From contig CAILXE010000024.1 of assembly GCA_903838095.1 (NCBI GenBank), forward strand, positions 1 to 11,731: a stretch of 11,731 nt of DNA, read 5' to 3'. The position numbers and the translations under genes were made by a program. Position 1 is the first letter of the stretch. Every line of letters starts with the position of its first letter. The DNA comes from an uncultured Chlorobiaceae bacterium (GTDB lineage: Bacteria; Bacteroidota; Chlorobiia; Chlorobiales; Chlorobiaceae). The notes beneath the pieces are model-generated. The model did no database searches. It was not told the origin of the DNA and saw only the letters and a program-made list of their open reading frames with translations. Positions 6,985 through 11,731 of this stretch are shown here, in pieces.

Positions 6985-8694
6985 TTAACCATTCAGCTGG
7001 GGAAATTGCTCATCCAATTTCGACCCAAAAGCCAAGCGTGGGCGGCATTCCGTCGCACCGTCCATCATGATTTCAAAGAGAAGCGGACCTTTGCGGTCAG
7101 CTATCAGATTCAAGACATGATCCATCTCCGCAGCGTTAGCGGCACGATGGGCCTCGATCCCATAGGCCCTCGCAATATCAGTGAATGAAGGGCTGCTATA
7201 GCCTTTTCGTGTCGATTGATCTCGGCCATCGAAATACATATCTTGGAAATTCTTGACCATACCTAAAACCAAATTGTTCATTACGATAATGGTCACATCC
7301 AATCCCAAACGATTAAGCGTGTCCAGTTCCTGAATGTTGATTTGCAGACTGCCGTCCCCGGTAATCACGACAACCTTGTTCCGGGATTGAAGAGCGATCC
7401 CCAATGCTGTGGGCAAGGCAAAACCCATCGCGCCCATGCCGCCACTGTAGTGAACGGCCTGATCGGGAGATAGACGCAAGCTTTGCGCCGCCCACATCTG
7501 GTGATTGCCGACATCGCAAACGTAATCGACAAGCTGATTAGCAAAATTATGATTCAGCTTCTTGAAAATTTCACTGGGACTGATCTCCCAGTCAACATAT
7601 TCATTGAGCTGAGCTCGGTCGCGTTGTTTTGACAGCTCAGTCGTCCAGTTCTTATCCAAATTTGGGAATGCGACAGCTCGGGGAGGACATGCCCTGAAAA
7701 AACTTTCTGCCGTCGCGCAGATGTTCAGATCAGCCTGAACTCGATTACCCAATTGAGAAGGGTCGATGTCTATCTGAACGATACGCGCTTGACGAGCAAA
7801 ATCTTCCACGTCGGAACCCGTTTGCCGAACATCAAGTCGCGCCCCCACTACGATCAGCAAATCACAGTTCTGGACGGCCCAGTTGGCCTCACGATTGCCA
7901 TAACTGCCGATCATGTTGAAGTAATTGTTGCGCGCGATCACCCGTTCATGACCCATGAGTGTTGACACATACGGGATACCCAGTGCATCTGCCGCCAACA
8001 GCCAATCATCCATCGAAACGGCCCAGCGGGCTCCGCCACCAATACAAATCAACGGTCGCTGTGCATCCTTACAAAGATTCTCTAAATTCTTCAGATCGTT
8101 CAAACCTATTTCGGGACCCGTGCTGATTTCCAATGGCAAGTTCAACCATTTATCAACCAGCATATCCGGGATATCGGCTCGTTGAACGTCGTTGGGAATA
8201 TCCAACAACACCGGGCCTTGGCGCCCACTCAACGACACCGATAAAGCCTTGTACAATTCCGGCAACAAATCATCGGGGCTATCCACCCTCACTGCGTATT
8301 TGGTCAGCGAGCGCGCGACTTCAATGGTGTCCAGCTCCTGAAAACCTTGCTGCCTGATGGACCGATCACCTTTGAGCTCACGGGTGTTAACCTGCCCAGT
8401 GATAAATAAACAGGGTATGGAGTCGAACCAGCAACTCCCGATACCGGTTATCAAATTGGTTGCACCCGGGCCACTGGTTCCCATTGCCACCGCGATCGTT
8501 TTCCCCTTGGTATGCCTTGCCACACCTTCCGCAGCGAACGCTGCAGATTGCTCATGGTGCATCGAGATGATGTTGATTTTCCCTGATTCGGCGAAGCTAT
8601 CAAGAAGGTGGGTGATCATTCCGCCCACGAGTTCAAAACAGGTTTGAACCCGATGGGCTATCAGAAATTGGGCGAGTGCGTCAGAAGCTTTCAT
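6985..8694 (-). CDS. ThDP-dependent acetolactate-synthase-like enzyme, YerE-type candidate
   Basis: This 569-residue protein has the three-domain layout of the acetolactate synthase family: a PYR domain (1 to about 170), a central domain (about 190-330) and a ThDP-binding PP domain (about 370-550). The catalytic glutamate is E48 in MHHEQSAAFAAEG (45-57). The ThDP/Mg motif runs from GDGS (446-449) to MNN (472-474). The family also contains biosynthetic IlvB, but no small-subunit gene is adjacent and the gene sits in a glycan operon after rfbFGH. In Yersinia pseudotuberculosis O:VI, YerE follows the same CDP-sugar genes and adds an acetyl unit from pyruvate to C-4 of CDP-3,6-dideoxy-4-ketoglucose on the way to yersiniose A. 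I infer the same type of reaction here; substrate identity is unproven. ATG 8694 has AGGA (8700-8703) five bases upstream and starts 23 bases after rfbH. Confidence 0.88.
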   Translation of the reverse strand: MKASDALAQFLIAHRVQTCFELVGGMITHLLDSFAESGKINIISMHHEQSAAFAAEGVARHTKGKTIAVAMGTSGPGATNLITGIGSCWFDSIPCLFITGQVNTRELKGDRSIRQQGFQELDTIEVARSLTKYAVRVDSPDDLLPELYKALSVSLSGRQGPVLLDIPNDVQRADIPDMLVDKWLNLPLEISTGPEIGLNDLKNLENLCKDAQRPLICIGGGARWAVSMDDWLLAADALGIPYVSTLMGHERVIARNNYFNMIGSYGNREANWAVQNCDLLIVVGARLDVRQTGSDVEDFARQARIVQIDIDPSQLGNRVQADLNICATAESFFRACPPRAVAFPNLDKNWTTELSKQRDRAQLNEYVDWEISPSEIFKKLNHNFANQLVDYVCDVGNHQMWAAQSLRLSPDQAVHYSGGMGAMGFALPTALGIALQSRNKVVVITGDGSLQINIQELDTLNRLGLDVTIIVMNNLVLGMVKNFQDMYFDGRDQSTRKGYSSPSFTDIARAYGIEAHRAANAAEMDHVLNLIADRKGPLLFEIMMDGATECRPRLAFGSKLDEQFPQLNG

Positions 8695-8717
8695 GCGTAT
8701 CCTGCTTTCTTGTCCTG

Positions 8718-10067
8718 TTAGAGATTTAAACCAAAGAATACCTCGAGTTTCTCAACCACGAAACTTAATATCTCTTCGTTCAGTCCGGGATAAACACCTA
8801 TCCAGAAGGTGTTGTTCATGATGTTGTCGGTATTGGTGAGTTCACCGCTGACGTGATAGGTGCGACCTTCAAAATACGGCTGACGCGTGAGGTTGCCGGC
8901 AAACAGCAGGCGTGTGCCGATCTTGTATTGATCCAGATATTTCAACAGCTCGACCCGCGCAACGCCTGCCGATTCCCGTAAGGTGATTGGAAAACCGAAC
9001 CATGACGGGTTACTACCTGCGGTGGCTTCCGGCAGGATCAGAAATTCCTCGCAAGATTTCAGATGTTCTTTAAGGAAAGCGAAGTTGCGTTTGCGTGCCT
9101 CGATGAAGTCAGGCAGACGATCCATCTGCGCCAATGCACAAGCTGCTTGCATGTCGGTGATTTTGAGGTTGTAGCCCAGGTGTGAGTAGGTGTACTTGTG
9201 GTCGTAGCCAAAAGGCAGCAAACCAAACTGTTGACCAAAGCGTTTGCCGCAGGTGTTGTCACAACCAGGCCCACAGTAACAATCACGTCCCCAGTCACGG
9301 AATGACTCAATGATCTTGCGTAGGTCACGGTCTTTGGTGAAAACCATGCCGCCCTCACCCATAGTGATGTGGTGTGCGGGATAAAAGCTGCAGGTGGCGA
9401 TGTGGCCGAAGGTGCCAACGTGCTGAGGCTTACCTCTCCCGCCCTCTCCCGCAAGGGTAGAGGGGGCATAGGTGGAACCAAGCGCATCACAGCAATCCTC
9501 GACAACCCAGAGGTTGTGCTTGCTCGCCACGGCCATGACCACATCCAGATCGAACGGGTTGCCCAGCGTGTGTGCCACCATAATGGCGCGGGTGCGCTCG
9601 GTCACGGCGGCTTCAATTTTTTTCGGGTCGATGTTGTAGGTAGGGATGTCCACATCCACGAACACGGGAACCATGCCGTTCTGCAACATGGGGTTCACGG
9701 TGGTGGGAAAGCCCGCCGCGACAGTAATAACTTCATCGCCTGGTTGCAATGCCCTTGCACCTAGTTTGGGTGAAGTGAGTGCAGAGAGTGCCAGCAGATT
9801 AGCCGATGAACCGGAATTAGTGGTCAACGCATAAGGTACGCCGACGAACTCGGCGAAGCGCTTTTCAAACGCTTCATTGAAACGCCCTGTGGTCAGCCAC
9901 GCATCCAGAGAGGCCTCAACCATGTTTTTCAGCTCGCTTGCCCCAAGCACTTTGCCGGAAGGCGGGATGACGCTGGTGCCAGCTTGAAATGGCTTCTCCG
10001 CGAAATGCAACGCGCTGTATTGCTCGACCAGATTGAATATCTGTTGTTTCAATTCTGTCTTATCCAC
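8718..10067 (-). CDS. rfbH: CDP-4-keto-6-deoxy-D-glucose-3-dehydrase (E1), with an in-frame insertion
   Basis: This PMP- and [2Fe-2S]-dependent enzyme removes the C-3 hydroxyl of CDP-4-keto-6-deoxyglucose, working with an E3 reductase. It has the aminotransferase fold. I prefer GTG 10067: GGGAG lies six bases upstream, and [10 protein letters not shown] aligns with the start of Salmonella RfbH. ATG 10100 would add 11 residues and overlap rfbG by 20 bases. From the GTG the protein has 449 residues, 12 more than the usual 437. H232 in SFYPAHH replaces the PLP lysine, as in E1 (H220). The expected cluster ligands are C193, C263, C265 and C273; E1 has C193, C251, C253 and C261 by recall. The last three and H232 are shifted by exactly 12, matching a 16-residue segment (201-216, APST...KPQH) that replaces about four residues and is encoded by a dispersed-type palindromic repeat. 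All catalytic residues are retained, so the enzyme may be active. Confidence 0.95.
   Translation of the reverse strand: MDKTELKQQIFNLVEQYSALHFAEKPFQAGTSVIPPSGKVLGASELKNMVEASLDAWLTTGRFNEAFEKRFAEFVGVPYALTTNSGSSANLLALSALTSPKLGARALQPGDEVITVAAGFPTTVNPMLQNGMVPVFVDVDIPTYNIDPKKIEAAVTERTRAIMVAHTLGNPFDLDVVMAVASKHNLWVVEDCCDALGSTYAPSTLAGEGGRGKPQHVGTFGHIATCSFYPAHHITMGEGGMVFTKDRDLRKIIESFRDWGRDCYCGPGCDNTCGKRFGQQFGLLPFGYDHKYTYSHLGYNLKITDMQAACALAQMDRLPDFIEARKRNFAFLKEHLKSCEEFLILPEATAGSNPSWFGFPITLRESAGVARVELLKYLDQYKIGTRLLFAGNLTRQPYFEGRTYHVSGELTNTDNIMNNTFWIGVYPGLNEEILSFVVEKLEVFFGLNL
9433..9466. repeat. GC-rich palindromic dispersed-type repeat inside rfbH
   Basis: On the plus strand two perfect 10-base direct copies of CCTCTCCCGC lie at 9433-9442 and 9443-9452. 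They overlap a hairpin: CCCTCTCCC (9442-9450), loop GCAA, then GGGTAGAGGG (9455-9464). One extra T at 9458 breaks an otherwise perfect nine-base-pair stem. The core closely resembles a short palindromic repeat I know as common and normally intergenic in many proteobacterial genomes. Here it is translated in frame as the odd loop of rfbH (about residues 201-213). Copy number in this genome cannot be judged from one window. Confidence 0.75.
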
Positions 10068-10080
10068 TTCAAACTCCCGT
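10068..10080 (-). promoter_or_regulatory. Ribosome-binding site deciding the rfbH GTG start
   Basis: The 13 bases between the rfbG stop and GTG 10067 read ACGGGAGTTTGAA on the coding strand. GGGAG followed by a six-base spacer is a good Shine-Dalgarno for the GTG. Confidence 0.7.
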
Positions 10081-11160
10081 TCAGTTTTTTTGAAAGCCAT
10101 CGGTATATGCGCTGATCTGACGAAGCGTCAACTCACGCATGTCGTTGCCATTCAGATGTGCGCGATGCCAATCTATGATTGCAGCCAATGTGTCTTCGAG
10201 ATGCCATTTTGGCTGCCAGGCCAGGCACGCCTTTGCCTTGGAGCAATCGAGCTTCAGGTAATGCGCCTCGTGCGGATGGTCGCCGCCATCCAACACCCAG
10301 TTCGCGCCCTCGCCCCAGGACTTGGTCAGCCTCTCTACAATCCATTGCACAGGTTTTGCGTCTTCATCATTTGGCCCGAAGTTCCAGCCCTCCGCATAGG
10401 CTGAGCCCTCTTCATAAAGTTTTTGCGCCAGCAGCAGATACCCGGACAGCGGCTCCAACACATGTTGCCAGGGGCGAATAGCATGCGGGTTGCGAATGTT
10501 GACCGATTTGCCTTGCGTGATGGCGCGCATGATGTCCGGGATGAGCCGATCATCCGCCCAATCGCCACCGCCGATGACATTGCCCGCCCTGACAGAGGCC
10601 AAGGCGACGCCATGCTCTTTATATTTCTTAGAATGGAAGTATGAGTTACGGTATGCAGCGGCCACCAACTCCGCACAACCCTTGCTGCTACTGTAAGGAT
10701 CGTAGCCGCCCATTGCTTCATTTTCGCGATAGCCCCACGCCCATTCGCGGTTCTCGTAACACTTGTCGCTGGTCACATTCACCACTGCCTTTACGCTGCC
10801 TGTGCTGCGCACCGCTTCGAGCAGATTAACGGTTCCCATTATATTGGTAGAATAGGTTTCGACCGGCTCAATATAGGAGTAGCGTACTAACGCTTGTGCC
10901 GCCATGTGCATTACGATCTCCGGTCTGTGTTCGGCGAACACCGCGCGCAAATGTTCCAGATTGCGGATGTCACCGAGGACGTTGGTCATCCCCTTGCCGA
11001 CTTCGGCGACCTCGAACAAGCTCGGATTGGTCGGCGGAGCGAGTGCATAACCTACCACCTGTGCGCCCATGGACTGCAACCAGAGCGACAGCCAGCTTCC
11101 TTTGAAGCCGTTGTGACCGGTCATGAGGACACGCTTGCCTTGCCAGAATTCCCGGCTCAT
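10081..11160 (-). CDS. rfbG: CDP-glucose 4,6-dehydratase
   Basis: The 359-residue enzyme, the usual length for this family, converts CDP-D-glucose to CDP-4-keto-6-deoxy-D-glucose using tightly bound NAD+. It is an extended SDR: the nucleotide motif TGHNGFKG covers 14-21, the catalytic TSDK covers 130-133 and YSSSK covers 156-160 (Y156, K160). The VTSDKCYEN and [11 protein letters not shown] signatures are typical of RfbG/DdhB. ATG 11160 is chosen because it overlaps the rfbF stop by four bases (ATGA) and begins [12 protein letters not shown], the normal family start; a longer frame reaching 11196 lies inside rfbF and is unsupported. The product feeds RfbH. It is GC-rich like rfbF and rfbH (36 of 60 bases in 10441-10500). 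Confidence 0.96.
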   Translation of the reverse strand: MSREFWQGKRVLMTGHNGFKGSWLSLWLQSMGAQVVGYALAPPTNPSLFEVAEVGKGMTNVLGDIRNLEHLRAVFAEHRPEIVMHMAAQALVRYSYIEPVETYSTNIMGTVNLLEAVRSTGSVKAVVNVTSDKCYENREWAWGYRENEAMGGYDPYSSSKGCAELVAAAYRNSYFHSKKYKEHGVALASVRAGNVIGGGDWADDRLIPDIMRAITQGKSVNIRNPHAIRPWQHVLEPLSGYLLLAQKLYEEGSAYAEGWNFGPNDEDAKPVQWIVERLTKSWGEGANWVLDGGDHPHEAHYLKLDCSKAKACLAWQPKWHLEDTLAAIIDWHRAHLNGNDMRELTLRQISAYTDGFQKN

Positions 11161-11731
11161 GGCCAAACCTTCCACGGTGCCTTGCCGGATTGCCACAACT
11201 CTTCGAGATGCATCTTGTCACGCAAGGTGTCCATAGGCTGCCAGAAACCATGATGCTGGAATGACGCAAGATCTCCTTCTTCTGCCAACCGTTCCAGCGG
11301 ATCGCGCTCCCAGATCGTCTTGTCATCGACGATATAGTCGATGACCTTCGGCGACAGCACAAAAAAGCCGCCATTGATCATCGCGCCGTCGCCGTTAGGT
11401 TTCTCTCGAAAGCTATTGACCATATTACCGTTCATGTTCAAGGCACCGAAACGCCCAGGCGGAGTAGTCGCGGTCAAAGTGGCTTTGACGTTTTGCGCTT
11501 TATGGAACGCGATCAGCTTAGTGATGTTGACATCGCTTACACCATCGCCATAGGTAAGACAAAAATCCTCTTCATTTTTTATGTATTCGGCCACGCGCTT
11601 CAAACGCCCACCCGTCATGGTTTCCTCGCCGGTATCCACCAAGGTCACCTTCCACGGTTCAGCATAACGCTGATGTACTTCCATTTTGTTATGTGCCATG
11701 TCAAAGGTGACGTCGGACATGTGCAGAAAGT
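11157..11731 (-). CDS. rfbF: Glucose-1-phosphate cytidylyltransferase, C-terminal part (cut by the right edge)
   Basis: The frame is open at the right edge and ends with TGA at 11159-11157. It covers about 191 residues, equivalent to positions from about 68 onward of the roughly 257-residue RfbF/DdhA family. The first visible residues FLHMSDVTF match the family interior, so the internal ATG at 11720 is not the start. Typical features are [50 protein letters not shown] and [11 protein letters not shown]. The enzyme makes CDP-D-glucose and pyrophosphate from CTP and alpha-D-glucose 1-phosphate, the entry step to CDP-3,6-dideoxyhexoses. The N-terminal nucleotide-binding GGxGTR motif is expected just outside the window. 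Confidence 0.96.
   Translation of the reverse strand, partial: FLHMSDVTFDMAHNKMEVHQRYAEPWKVTLVDTGEETMTGGRLKRVAEYIKNEEDFCLTYGDGVSDVNITKLIAFHKAQNVKATLTATTPPGRFGALNMNGNMVNSFREKPNGDGAMINGGFFVLSPKVIDYIVDDKTIWERDPLERLAEEGDLASFQHHGFWQPMDTLRDKMHLEELWQSGKAPWKVWP

Noticed and set aside
6985..8694. Housekeeping acetolactate synthase (ilvB/ilvI)
   Set aside because: No regulatory small subunit or ilv neighbours; the gene is embedded in a CDP-sugar/O-antigen operon. Not fully excluded on sequence alone.
9442..9464. The hairpin in rfbH as a transcription terminator
   Set aside because: No T run follows the stem on either strand, and it lies in the middle of a conserved coding region.
9369..9764. A 131-codon plus-strand open frame opposite rfbH
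   Set aside because: Shadow of the strongly conserved rfbH coding sequence; no domain pattern.
10068..10100. Upstream ATG start for rfbH at 10100
   Set aside because: It would add 11 residues without family support and overlap rfbG by 20 bases; the GTG at 10067 has a good Shine-Dalgarno and matches the homologue N-terminus and E1 cysteine numbering.
1..11731. CRISPR arrays, tRNA/rRNA genes, insertion sequences
   Set aside because: No regularly spaced repeats, tRNA-like cloverleafs, transposase frames or terminal inverted repeats were seen; the stretch is almost fully coding on the minus strand.

Overview
The window is part of a Gram-negative surface-polysaccharide (O-antigen/LPS) gene cluster. 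Every real gene lies on the minus strand, so the cluster reads from high to low coordinates. The organism is probably a beta- or gammaproteobacterium: the CDP-sugar proteins resemble enterobacterial RfbF/RfbG/RfbH, and a palindromic GC-rich dispersed repeat of a kind common in those classes is present. I cannot name a species. Spacing is operon-like: four junctions are ATGA, TAATG, TGATG or directly abutting (TAAATG), two more overlap by 11-14 bases, and the largest gap is 67 bases.

Right part (11731 to about 6985, GC-rich by eye): the CDP-3,6-dideoxyhexose module. rfbF (cut by the right edge) makes CDP-glucose, rfbG makes CDP-4-keto-6-deoxyglucose, and rfbH is the PMP/[2Fe-2S] C-3 dehydrase. 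A ThDP-dependent acetolactate-synthase-like enzyme follows. That combination matches the Yersinia yersiniose A route, where YerE adds an acetyl unit from pyruvate to C-4 of the CDP-3,6-dideoxy-4-keto sugar. The next gene, where a YerF-type reductase would be expected, survives only as a fragment of about 70 codons.

Middle and left part (about 6775 to 1, visibly more AT-rich): an extended SDR sugar epimerase/dehydratase, an FkbM-type methyltransferase, a Wzx-type flippase, a GT2 glycosyltransferase resembling RfbV-type dideoxyhexosyltransferases, a hexapeptide-repeat O-acyltransferase, a WbsX/GH99-like protein, and the N-terminal 189 codons of an EpsG/Wzy-like membrane polymerase that runs off the left edge.

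Working model (inference): the right module makes a 3,6-dideoxy, possibly two-carbon-branched, CDP-sugar. The left module transfers and decorates it (methylation, acylation), flips the unit across the inner membrane and polymerises it. The points most worth a second look are: a dispersed palindromic repeat inserted in frame inside rfbH, between two groups of iron-sulphur ligands; a G13 tract inside the polymerase gene, which could make it phase-variable; and a recombination-like junction where the YerF-like gene is cut exactly at the start of the SDR gene and base composition changes.
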